Shown: positions 21,101 to 27,559 of the stretch, piece after piece
Position numbering within the stretch: the first letter of the stretch is position 1
Layout: the number at the start of each line of letters is the position of its first letter
DNA from: an uncultured Clostridium sp.
GTDB taxonomy: Bacteria; Bacillota; Clostridia; TANB77; CAG-508
DNA: 34,256 nucleotides
Assembly: GCA_946497775.1 (NCBI GenBank)
Contig: CAMMLS010000011.1
Location: forward strand, 1 to 34,256
Reading direction: 5' to 3'
The notes under the pieces: model-generated
Told to the model about the DNA's origin: nothing
Databases searched by the model: none
The model's input: only the letters and a program-made list of their open reading frames with translations
Translations under genes and position numbers: made by a program

Positions 21101-22588
21101 ATAGGATTAACAAAATTTAATGATGTAGCAGAAGTTTTAGCAAATCCATCAAATAATCAAAATAGACTACAAAGACAAATAGAAAACCTAGGTTCAAATA
21201 GTGAAACTGCTATAGGATATGGATTAGAAGCGGCAACTAATAGTTTTTCAGATAATGCTAAACAAAAAATAATGGTTGTACTTACAGACTCAGATGAAAC
21301 AGTTCAAAACATTGAACAAGTCATAAAACAAGTAGAAATAGCAACAGATGATAATCAAATAGAGCTTACAACAATATTAACAAAAGATAATGATGAAATA
21401 TTTGGAACAGAAGAAGAGCCAAGAAGAGGTACTGTATATAAATTATACGATGTAGATATAGCAGAAGTAATAAACAGCATATGTGAAGATATAATAGATA
21501 AAAGTACAATAGAAAACAGAAGAAGTAGTGCCAAAGATATGGAAGGAGATATAAACACACCAGGAACAAGAGCATACAGTATAAACAAATACCAAGTAAT
21601 GACACTAAATAAAGCAACTAAAATAGATGTTGAAAACATTGAAAAACTAACAGGAGAAGAAAGACAAAAAGCTATTGAAACACTTGCAAGCGAAACATAC
21701 ATGATGGCAGAAAGCAAAATGACTAAATTTAAAGCAAACAATGTAAGCATTAGTGATATTCATGAACTAAATTTAGCATTAATGGAAAGACCAAAAACTA
21801 AACTTGTAATTGAAACACAAATACTTACATTAAAAGTTGTATTAGCTGATGGTTCTGTTATAATAGATACAGAAAAAGGATTAAGTAAAAATGTTCTAGG
21901 ATTAGACAAAGAAGATGTACCTATATCTATTTATATGGATGAGGAAATAATGCATGGAGCAAACTTAATTGTTAAATACGAAATAAAAATAAGAAACGAA
22001 GGAGAAATAGATACATTAGCAAATTATTTAACAGGAGCAAGCTTAGATACAGTTACAACAAGAGCAAAATTAGTATTTAATTACACAAGCAAAAATATGT
22101 TATATAGAGATGAAAATAACACATGGGATGTTGTAGATATCTCTGACATAAAAGAAAGTGTTACAGGCGAAACAATAAAAGTTTTAAAGGAAAATGATAT
22201 GAAAACATATCAAACAGAAGGCTTTGGAATTGAGCTATATCCAAAAGATAGTAAGGAAGTAGAAGAAAACAAGGGAGCTTCTGAGGCTATATTTACAGTA
22301 ACACTATCTAAATTAATAACAGGTGAAAATACAGAATCAGATTTAACCTTTGATAGTTCTATGGAAATTGTTGAAAGAGAAAATACAGCAGGACGTCGTT
22401 CAGAAACAGAAGTGCCAGGAAACTATGTAGCAGATACAGTTCCAATTGAATTAGATGCTGTTAAAAACAGAAAAATCATTATAACAAAACCTTGGGGAGA
22501 GGACAGAAGTATGACATATGTAATAATTGGAATAGCAGCATGTACAGTACTTGCAGGAGGAATAGTAATTATCAAGAAGAGAAAATAA
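15176..22588 (+). CDS. Giant VWA/SdrD-type surface protein 3 (paralogue of protein 1)
   Basis: Predicted secreted adhesin, 2470 residues. I choose TTG 15176: GAGGTGG (15161-15167) lies 8 nt upstream and the product begins with a clean signal peptide (MKKLLSIIIALGLCLTLIG). GTG 15164 would sit on that ribosome binding site. Order: an unrecognised domain with MWRVIYNDGETVKLVSTG (DUF6273-like, about 95-320); YLHLKAIDYAGN repeats; VWA 1 with intact MIDAS DVSGS (about 544); a repeat ending WLHIRGIDYAGN; a long region shared with protein 1; SdrD-B-like domains (about 1290-1380 and 1800-1910); VWA 2 with DVSGS (about 1943); and a C-terminal TM (about 2446-2465) after ITKPWGEDRS. The C-terminal two-thirds align with protein 1. 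No frame break and no in-frame CGG, which makes it a good reference for protein 1. Confidence 0.9.
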   Translation: MKKLLSIIIALGLCLTLIGNVVLGTDAGNTNNNNGEEDPNDYDITLTQSYNYGDQKVTLEWTGVTDDTKLAEVVKVGDYVDYPISKETINNNYDSLNRRVKNKTEIKSEDTMWRVIYNDGETVKLVSTGTLVNTTISGEDYNWRRANPYSYGDEWGDGGGYGLYYQIDQIAKCFADYSYVTSVRALNITDLPRRDALVNLMNFLKQTETDDISIEMREEGYEEIYDTDKHGGFLGIGGKRNYDAKVATITDTSGLYVGGKFFLPNYYNGTDFLRAAYYVDGTDVKIHRTYKKGSSITAGIKAVVTLKAEVFKTSGNGSKENPWKISTSPGHGRYTVYQKEENEKEYTQKQVTKEQTTVLGMSDGVLDLIGPDKPNAELGLIRGDGWNLTLNANSGDRGTSYYHKIIATAGANEFVSNETYTTITTGVAGFTYIIDQNEETDPGSEIQFKPGEEIIVPRVKINTGYYLHLKAIDYAGNESEILHMPLTFVFRDLNLFKTYQELSDVNDVGIAGTPGWNYVNIDWNPIEIEKDDPSELPEVILTIDVSGSMNRDGSGHWNEGNRNNRINLVKRGATTLVNKLIEYYPNMKVGIVSFSDGSRVLANPTNDLNVLTRAINNLYAVGGTDADSGIRRTTDILLQSTQKNRVLIVMTDGYPDSASATRSALQRATSNGINVISLLIDAYSEANSIYVPYSTTSYWVNNSTSELYDKIAYDLYQAILDTMIAKYYPYREAEGEVDFTQVSDEAIIEVEYADNTATDKAGPARPIVTLSETADRDGTIKMDLWGEDRGTAYEFYVKFVHPRTKDELYSNPVVQEIKTGIKGYAWSVTEQSNSDPGSTIRDLQFTFGPEDVGKWLHIRGIDYAGNLGEICHVRIETSRYIPWEELNDREELFCVQYGQTIPAREDENHLNATVIAGTGIYAIKETVADPKTGDRIGTRFVEGTTTNIYGTQDIYSYSLGKYVISPDTPPTRPGKEGNATEKEAYILNFYAQNDSLESFVQKAMYSAEISKGNITWNWEETPESIALLAEANAYAAYKRNGYEFSNIKLDTAVYMDENYQDVLVGPFILKYEPQGVKVGEKELYFAGIVGMKLYNQDNEVIAELDKNGNNIGNINVEFIYTGTATASKREEELFTKEKYKFPVGYEEFYIKLKYNDNLENVTKINKVEFIHNELTMDAQYNVLDGTYNKVKWTPNRITSKDKDVIWCYDVENGLGTCKHDKTYTHIVGCYFYLTATVYNSYRNIPSQKLIDVLWTKSNYETKIQTIEPGTGDVDPEYPGSDEYTNNEWRLVMDFSGNVWHDGMEDKNNGIKENVEQGIEKVRVNIYQVDKNANRTGVTYYTYTDNVGNYIIEDAKKGIYDLEFVYNGQIYKSTKLLVNGSAVDYKNDLTHEKYKNNSVAEETQAARQELNNAFTEIAGNSTAIGGRGEIGLTYDVDINTSKIQTTTEDGYTKPEFQISAFTSTNNVYFPVSKRLEVNNQKFIKIVDNKNVNLGLAERYKTDSSLRTDLYEATFSIKGDKQSYIFSEKDIRNINSNIERDEYVQEINRADYLWTLEELLSKAPDQETIDRLLEILGSKEQSELEAYLDYMIIIRNAGEKDEVQIAELANYFSKDLEYATQYRDFDITSWAQVKYDEISEGSPRNKTDKIEITWSAESKYSNASNPYADEYNKIYTTGLDREDLRVQKGEYLEVHIVFKVTKDETGKIELDENNAGKVSMTEINGYKTYYIADGNTAGLIDPDSQPGNANPKETREYEEDDEEKAPSLKLRLAESANNGDSMDGENEDDINRDENGNIIGYGNVLEGNVWEDLKTDNIQKLINNQIISDGIRQDNEPLIQGIQVDLIEYFKHPTDSSKDVYLKLKSQQTRAVLSLSNGQMLEGGYSFINLASGNYKINYTYGNNEQLQQNLKYNGQDYQGISTGDIYDKEGTETTYEHVEIMLVVDVSGSMNGNIENIKNTATNIANGIYSELPDVKIGLTKFNDVAEVLANPSNNQNRLQRQIENLGSNSETAIGYGLEAATNSFSDNAKQKIMVVLTDSDETVQNIEQVIKQVEIATDDNQIELTTILTKDNDEIFGTEEEPRRGTVYKLYDVDIAEVINSICEDIIDKSTIENRRSSAKDMEGDINTPGTRAYSINKYQVMTLNKATKIDVENIEKLTGEERQKAIETLASETYMMAESKMTKFKANNVSISDIHELNLALMERPKTKLVIETQILTLKVVLADGSVIIDTEKGLSKNVLGLDKEDVPISIYMDEEIMHGANLIVKYEIKIRNEGEIDTLANYLTGASLDTVTTRAKLVFNYTSKNMLYRDENNTWDVVDISDIKESVTGETIKVLKENDMKTYQTEGFGIELYPKDSKEVEENKGASEAIFTVTLSKLITGENTESDLTFDSSMEIVERENTAGRRSETEVPGNYVADTVPIELDAVKNRKIIITKPWGEDRSMTYVIIGIAACTVLAGGIVIIKKRK

Positions 22589-22597
22589 AAATAACGC

Positions 22598-22643
22598 ATA
22601 AGTTCAAAAAAGTCAGTCACGAGATTGACTTTTTTGAACTTAT
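22598..22643. repeat. Perfect 18-bp inverted repeat (terminator and/or operator)
   Basis: ATAAGTTCAAAAAAGTCA (22598-22615) pairs perfectly with 22626-22643 around a 10-nt loop. It begins 9 nt after the stop of adhesin 3. There is no T-run after the stem, but an internal T6 lies in the right arm. The right arm carries the -35 box of the next gene, so it may act as a terminator for the adhesin operon, as an operator for the ATPase gene, or both. Confidence 0.85.
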
Positions 22644-22653
22644 AAGGTATAAT
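22625..22653 (+). promoter_or_regulatory. Promoter of the AAA ATPase gene, embedded in the inverted repeat
   Basis: TTGACT (22625-22630), a 17-nt spacer and TATAAT (22648-22653). Transcription would start near 22660, almost on the ribosome binding site AAGGAGG (22660-22666), giving a nearly leaderless mRNA. AGGAATTCCT (22664-22673) is a palindrome overlapping the binding site. Confidence 0.75.
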
Positions 22654-22673
22654 TTCCATAAGGAGGAATTCCT

Positions 22674-23966
22674 ATGAAAAGAGAAATTATAAATGATTTA
22701 ATAAAATGGAAAGAATCTAAAAATAGAAAACCATTAATAGTTCATGGAGCTAGGCAAGTTGGAAAAACATATATAATAAAACAGTTTGGAAAAAAATATT
22801 ATGATAATTTAATATATGTAAATTTTGAAACAAATAGAGAAATAAGTTCGCAAATTTCAGATACAATAGATTCTAAATATATAATAAACAAACTAGAATT
22901 ATTTTATGGAGAAAAAATAATTCCAGGAGAAACATTAATATTTTTCGATGAAATTCAAGCAAATGAAAGAGCTTTAACTTCACTTAAATATTTTTATGAA
23001 GATGCACCAGAGTATCATATAATTGCAGCCGGTTCACTTTTAGGAATTGCAATAAATAGAGAAAATTATTCATTTCCAGTAGGAAAGGTACAAATGTTAA
23101 ATATGTATCCCCTTTCATTTAAAGAATTTTTAATTGCATTAGGAAGAGAAAATTTAGTAGAAGAAATTATAAAGCATTTTGATAATAATGAAAGAATGGA
23201 TAAAGATATTCATAAATTGTGTTTAAGACTTTATAGAACATATTTAATTGTAGGGGGAATGCCAGAGGTTGTAAATATATTTTTGGATGAGGAAAAAACA
23301 ATTGCAACACTAGATGTTCAAGCACAAATATTAGATTCATATAAAAGAGATATGACAAAATATGCAGATAATAATTTATCAAATAGGATTATTTCAGCAT
23401 TTGATTCTATTCCAGTACAACTTGCAAAGGATAATCAAAAGTTTCAATATAAAGTTATTTCAAAAGGTGGGACATCAAGTGTTTTTGGAGAGGCTATATT
23501 GTGGTTAAAAAATAGTGGAATAGTTAATCAAGTATATAAAACAAATATAGAACTACCACTAGAAATGCATAAGGATTTATCATCTTTTAAATTATATATG
23601 ACAGATGTTGGTTTATTTGTGAATCAAGCAAAATATCCACTTTATCAAATAGATTTAGATACTCAGCCTACAATGATTGCAATGGGGCCACTTACTGAAC
23701 ATTTTGTGGGGAATGAGCTTAAAAAGAATGGATATGAAACTTATTATTGGGAATCAGATGGAAAAGCTGAGATAGATTTTGTTATACAGAAGGGAATGGA
23801 TATTATACCAATAGAGGTAAAGTCTAATGTTTACAATAAATCTAGGAGTTTAGATTTATATATGAAGACATTTAAGCCTAAATACGCTATTAGAGTTTCT
23901 GAAAAAAATTTTGGATTTGAAAATGGGATTAAATCTGTGCCTTTGTATGCGGCTTTTTGTATTTAG
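22674..23966 (+). CDS. AAA (AAA_14) ATPase with DUF4143 C-terminal domain
   Basis: 430-residue protein of the widespread AAA_14/DUF4143 family, whose biological role is unsettled. The N-terminal ATPase has Walker A GARQVGKT (about 25-32) and Walker B TLIFFDEIQ (about 85-93), followed by the sensor-like IIAAGSLLG. The C-terminal DUF4143 part contains the PD-(D/E)XK-like pattern AEIDFVIQKG...IPIEVKS (about 363-383), consistent with a nuclease-like fold. The length matches the family. It has its own promoter and an optimal ribosome binding site 7 nt before ATG. It stands alone between the adhesin operon and a glycosyltransferase, with no obvious partner, so it is a stand-alone accessory gene. 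Family assignment is secure; function is not. Confidence 0.92.
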   Translation: MKREIINDLIKWKESKNRKPLIVHGARQVGKTYIIKQFGKKYYDNLIYVNFETNREISSQISDTIDSKYIINKLELFYGEKIIPGETLIFFDEIQANERALTSLKYFYEDAPEYHIIAAGSLLGIAINRENYSFPVGKVQMLNMYPLSFKEFLIALGRENLVEEIIKHFDNNERMDKDIHKLCLRLYRTYLIVGGMPEVVNIFLDEEKTIATLDVQAQILDSYKRDMTKYADNNLSNRIISAFDSIPVQLAKDNQKFQYKVISKGGTSSVFGEAILWLKNSGIVNQVYKTNIELPLEMHKDLSSFKLYMTDVGLFVNQAKYPLYQIDLDTQPTMIAMGPLTEHFVGNELKKNGYETYYWESDGKAEIDFVIQKGMDIIPIEVKSNVYNKSRSLDLYMKTFKPKYAIRVSEKNFGFENGIKSVPLYAAFCI

Positions 23967-24213
23967 TAATTTTAGAATATTTATATGAAAATATAGACAA
24001 AGTTAATTGTTTTGTATATAATGTTTACATTAGATAGAATTAATGAAGAAGTTGTAGAAAATGGCTGAAAGTCGCTTTGCTGTACACACACACACACACA
24101 CACATGTAATTTATTAGAAAAGATAAAAAGAATGAATATATAAATATAAGACATATAAGACTTAGCTTTTTGGGGCTGGGTCTGTGTGTCTTCCAGTTTT
24201 TATTATCCAATAA
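23967..24213. other. Non-coding stretch with a dinucleotide repeat
   Basis: About 250 bp without a convincing gene. It has a TATAAT-like TATATAATG near 24016, the (AC)10 repeat at 24084-24104, and a G/T-rich patch (GGGGCTGGGTCTGTGTGTC, about 24172-24190) with CTGG...CCAG ends whose TGTGTGT could pair with the AC repeat. A small RNA is possible, but I recognise no known family. Confidence 0.4.
24084..24104. repeat. (AC)10 microsatellite
   Basis: An uninterrupted AC dinucleotide tract of 21 nt flanked by TGT and TGTA. It lies in a non-coding stretch and is not immediately upstream of any gene start. Confidence 0.95.
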
Positions 24214-24252
24214 AAAATAACCGTTCTGCTTTGACGAGGGAACGGTTATTTT
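24214..24252. terminator. Bidirectional terminator between the ATPase and glycosyltransferase genes
   Basis: AAAATAACCGTTC pairs perfectly with GAACGGTTATTTT (13 bp, loop of 13 nt). With A/T runs on both flanks it can stop transcription from either side. It is placed 32 nt beyond the minus-strand glycosyltransferase stop. Confidence 0.85.
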
Positions 24253-24284
24253 AAGTTACTTTCGGCAACCACTTTTGTAGTTTT

Positions 24285-25424
24285 TTATTTACTACTTTCT
24301 TTTCCCAATAATACTTGACATATGTCTCTTGTGGAATTTTTTTTGGCTAATAGCCTTGCTCTTATTTTCATGTCTTTTAGTGCATATGGGGAGTTAAATA
24401 GTTCTGTTAGTTTTTGTTTTATGTCATCATCTTTTTTTAGCCAAACTGCTACTTTTTGGTCTTCTAAGAATTTGGCGTTTTCTTCTTCCTGACCGGGAAT
24501 TGGGTTTATTACTATTATTGGAAGTCCAGATGCTAAGCTTTCTGTTGTGGTTAATCCGCCTGGTTTTGTTATTACTAGGTCAGATACACTCATTAGTTCT
24601 GGGACTTTGTCTGTAAAGCTTAGTACTTTTACATTTTTCCCAGTGTCTGTTACTTCTACTAATTCGTCAAAGTGTTTTTTTAATTTTGGACTTCTGCCTG
24701 TTATTGTTAATAGCTGCATGTTTGGAAAGCTTTCTATGAATGATTCGAATATTTCATATATATTTCCACTTGCATAATGAGAACTTCCACCTGCAAAGAA
24801 TAATACTGTTTTTTTGCCAGGTTCTAAACCTACCGATTTTAATATTTCTTCTTTGTTATAATGTGCTAAAAATCTGTTAGATAAAGGAATTCCTGTTGCA
24901 AATACTTTTGATGCTGGGATACCTGTTTCTTCTAAGCTTTTTTTCATTCCATAATGTGCAACAAAGAAATAATCAATATAATCAGAATGTACAAGCCATT
25001 GATTATGTGGTGCATAGTCAGTTAAAACTGTTGCAATTTTACAATTTATTTTTCCTTTTTCTTTTAGTATTCCACACATTTGTGTTGAAAATGGGTGTGT
25101 TGATATTATTAAATCTGGATGAAATTCATGCAAAAGTTTATTTAATTTTATTGACATTATTTTATTAGAAGTATTACTAATTTTGCTAAGTGGTCCAGAT
25201 TGAGATTTTGTATAAACTTTTTCCCATGCCCATGGAGCTTTTTTAGACAATTCGTCATAAGTTTTTGTAGTTACTCTATTTAATAATTTATTTATATATT
25301 CAATACAATCTACAATTTCTGTTTTTACATCTTTATAATTATTATCTATATATTCTTTAATAGAACGTGCAGCAGATAAATGACCTGCACCATATGAACC
25401 ATAAAATATAAGGACTTTTTTCAT
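24285..25424 (-). CDS. MGDG-synthase/UgtP-like diacylglycerol glycosyltransferase
   Basis: 379-residue GT28-type glycosyltransferase, expected to transfer a sugar from a UDP-sugar to diacylglycerol at the inner membrane face, giving glycolipids used as membrane lipid or lipoteichoic-acid anchor. The MGDG-synthase N-terminal domain shows the glycine loop IFYGSYGAGHLSAARS (about 6-21) and later STHPFSTQMCG and VLTDYAPHNQWL. The C-terminal donor-binding domain has TVLFFAGGSS and the family signature ITKPGGLTTTESLASGLPII. The start has GGAGG 9 nt upstream. It is transcribed divergently from sleB-ypeB, with 133 bp between. Exact sugar and acceptor cannot be told from sequence. No in-frame CGG. Confidence 0.9.
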   Translation of the reverse strand: MKKVLIFYGSYGAGHLSAARSIKEYIDNNYKDVKTEIVDCIEYINKLLNRVTTKTYDELSKKAPWAWEKVYTKSQSGPLSKISNTSNKIMSIKLNKLLHEFHPDLIISTHPFSTQMCGILKEKGKINCKIATVLTDYAPHNQWLVHSDYIDYFFVAHYGMKKSLEETGIPASKVFATGIPLSNRFLAHYNKEEILKSVGLEPGKKTVLFFAGGSSHYASGNIYEIFESFIESFPNMQLLTITGRSPKLKKHFDELVEVTDTGKNVKVLSFTDKVPELMSVSDLVITKPGGLTTTESLASGLPIIVINPIPGQEEENAKFLEDQKVAVWLKKDDDIKQKLTELFNSPYALKDMKIRARLLAKKNSTRDICQVLLGKESSK

Positions 25425-25480
25425 TTAAGAAAACCTCCATATAAATTTTTTAAAATTATATCATAATTTATATAAAAAAA

Positions 25481-25509
25481 GTATATTTTTGCTAAAAATA
25501 TGCAAACTA
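25481..25509 (+). promoter_or_regulatory. Sigma-G-like promoter of sleB-ypeB
   Basis: GTATA (25481-25485), a 17-nt spacer and CAAACTA (25503-25509) fit the forespore sigma-G consensus (GYATR, CATnnTA) with one mismatch in the -10 box. sleB-ypeB is forespore-expressed in Bacillus, which agrees. Confidence 0.6.
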
Positions 25510-25557
25510 TTAAAAATTGATTAATTAAACAATTTATATACAGGAGGAATGTTAAAA

Positions 25558-26031
25558 ATGAAAAAAACAATAGTAATAGCAATAATAGTTATCGCATCAA
25601 TTTTGACATATATAAGCATAACAAATATAAATAGCCAAACAAGTAAAACATATGCGGCTAGTAGTGGCAGGCAAGCATCAGACCTTCAACTTATGGCAAG
25701 AGCAATAAATGGAGAAGCAAGGGGGGAACCTTATGAAGGACAAGTTGCAGTTGGTGCAGTTATATTAAACAGGGTAAAATCTCCTAAATTCCCAAATACA
25801 ATTGCAGGTGTAATATATCAAAGTGGAGCATTTACAGCAGTAAGTGATGGACAAATTAATGTGCCAATTGCGGAAAATTCAACAGTTTATAAAGCTGCAC
25901 AAGATGCTTTAAATGGATGGGATCCAACGAATGGATGCTTATACTATTTTAATCCAGACACTGCAACCAGTGACTGGATATGGTCAAGGCAAATTGTTAA
26001 AAAAATAGGAAAACATAATTTTTGCAAATAA
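25558..26031 (+). CDS. sleB: Spore cortex-lytic enzyme SleB-type cell wall hydrolase
   Basis: 157-residue secreted Hydrolase_2-family enzyme that cleaves cortex peptidoglycan (muramic-delta-lactam containing glycan) during germination. I choose ATG 25558 with AGGAGG 10 nt upstream; the ATG at 25549 is only 1 nt from the binding site. Signal/TM segment at residues 4-22, then the catalytic domain from about 41: LMARAINGEARGEPYEGQVAVGAVILNR (E53 probable catalytic Glu), ending in YYFNPDTATSDWIWSRQ, typical of the family. Compared with Bacillus SleB (about 300 residues) it lacks the N-terminal peptidoglycan-binding repeats, so it is a minimal form nearer CwlJ in size. The downstream ypeB, 23 nt away, supports the sleB assignment. 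Confidence 0.9.
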   Translation: MKKTIVIAIIVIASILTYISITNINSQTSKTYAASSGRQASDLQLMARAINGEARGEPYEGQVAVGAVILNRVKSPKFPNTIAGVIYQSGAFTAVSDGQINVPIAENSTVYKAAQDALNGWDPTNGCLYYFNPDTATSDWIWSRQIVKKIGKHNFCK

Positions 26032-26054
26032 ATTTATAAAAAAGGAGAAGAAAA

Positions 26055-27443
26055 ATGAATGTAAGAGAAAAATTATATGATTTTAAAAATAGACTTAAAG
26101 ATAGGCACATGTTTACAATAATAGCAGTTTTACTAATTGCATGTGTGGCATTAGGGATTGGCTTATATAAAAAACAAACAGAATACAGACAAGCTACTGA
26201 AAATGGATATAATTTAGCTTTTTTCGAACTTGTAGATTATATACAAAATGTTGAAAATTACTTAGCTAAATCTTTAATATCTAATTCACCAGAACATGGT
26301 GCAGAAACACTAACAAATGTATGGAGAGAGGCTAATTTGGCAAGTAGTTATTTAGCACAATTACCTATAGCCACAAATGAACTTGAAAATACAGCTAAAT
26401 TTTTAAATCAAGTAAGTGAATATAGTTATTCACTATCTAGGAAAAATATTTATAATGAGTCACTAACAGAGGAAGATTTAAATAATTTAAAAGAGCTACA
26501 CAATTATAGTGTAGAACTTGAAAATACTCTAAATCAATTATCATTAGATATGATGGAAGGTAGAATTTCTTGGGGAGAGTTAACTAAAAAAGGAACAGTT
26601 GCATTTGCACAACAAGTAAGTAATTTATCACAAGATAGTTTTGGAAATATAACTAAAAGCTTTGAAGACTACGCAGGACTAATATATGATGGAGCATATT
26701 CAGAACACATAAATCAAGGAGCCAAAAAGGCACTAACAGGTGAAGAAATAAGTGAAGATGAGGCAAAAGAGAAGGTAAAACAATATATAGGAGAAGATAA
26801 AATAGAAGAAATAACATCAAATGGATTAATTGAAAATGGACAGATTCCTGCATATGATTTTAGTGTAAAACTAAAAGGAGACAAAGACAATTATGCATAT
26901 ATATCAATAACAAAACAAAATGGATATCCATTATTAATGAATTATAATAGAGATATACAAGCAGAAGTATTATCTGATGAAGATGCCAATAAAATAGGAA
27001 TAGATTATTTAACATCACACGGATTTGAAAATATGAAAGAAACTTACTTTTTAAAACAAGATGGAATAATAACAATAAATTATGCAGCAACACAAAATGA
27101 TGTAGTATTATATCCGGATTTAGTAAAACTAAAAATAGCATTAGATAATGGAGAAATACTAGGCTTAGAGACATCAGGATATTTAAATTCACACACAGAA
27201 AGACAAATTTCAGAACCAAAAATATCAAAAGAAGATGCAAAAAAAACTTTAAACAAAGATTTACAAATAGAAAGCGAAGGACTAGCTATGATACCAACAG
27301 AGTGGAATACAGAGGTATTATGTTGGGAGTTTAAGGGAAAAGTAGATGATACAGAGTTTTTAGTATATATTAATGCTGAAAATGGAAGAGAAGAAAATAT
27401 TTTAGTAATAATAGATACACCAAATGGAACATTAACTATGTAA
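26055..27443 (+). CDS. ypeB: Germination protein YpeB
   Basis: 462-residue spore inner-membrane protein needed to stabilise and localise SleB. It has a short cytoplasmic N-terminus, one TM helix (about 20-37, MFTIIAVLLIACVALGIGLY), then a long helical region with YpeB-type sequence (YRQATENGYNLAFFELVDYIQNVENYLAKSL) and C-terminal PepSY-like modules (about 240-460) with KQNGYPLLMNYNR and ISKEDAKKTLNKDL. AAAGGAG lies 7 nt before ATG. It is an operon partner of sleB and the last gene before a terminator. Length agrees with the family (about 450). Confidence 0.93.
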   Translation: MNVREKLYDFKNRLKDRHMFTIIAVLLIACVALGIGLYKKQTEYRQATENGYNLAFFELVDYIQNVENYLAKSLISNSPEHGAETLTNVWREANLASSYLAQLPIATNELENTAKFLNQVSEYSYSLSRKNIYNESLTEEDLNNLKELHNYSVELENTLNQLSLDMMEGRISWGELTKKGTVAFAQQVSNLSQDSFGNITKSFEDYAGLIYDGAYSEHINQGAKKALTGEEISEDEAKEKVKQYIGEDKIEEITSNGLIENGQIPAYDFSVKLKGDKDNYAYISITKQNGYPLLMNYNRDIQAEVLSDEDANKIGIDYLTSHGFENMKETYFLKQDGIITINYAATQNDVVLYPDLVKLKIALDNGEILGLETSGYLNSHTERQISEPKISKEDAKKTLNKDLQIESEGLAMIPTEWNTEVLCWEFKGKVDDTEFLVYINAENGREENILVIIDTPNGTLTM

Positions 27444-27448
27444 AAGAT

Positions 27449-27478
27449 AAAAGGACTCATATATTTATGAGTTCTTTT
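27449..27478 (+). terminator. Terminator of sleB-ypeB
   Basis: AAAAGGACTCATA pairs with TATGAGTTCTTTT (13 bp with one G-T wobble, loop TATT), 5 nt after the ypeB stop, ending in a T-run. Confidence 0.88.
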
Positions 27479-27492
27479 AATATGCTTAAAAA

Positions 27493-27521
27493 TTGACTTT
27501 TTAAATATTTACGGATATAAT
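27493..27521 (+). promoter_or_regulatory. Vegetative promoter of murF
   Basis: TTGACT (27493-27498), 17-nt spacer and TATAAT (27516-27521). One of the best promoters in the window. Ribosome binding site TGGAGG at 27549-27554. Confidence 0.85.
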
Positions 27522-27559
27522 TTTAAAATAAAAAATATACTTATAATATGGAGGAAATT

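Noticed and set aside
23967..24213. tRNA, SRP or 6S RNA gene
   Set aside because: No cloverleaf or known RNA signature could be found by eye.
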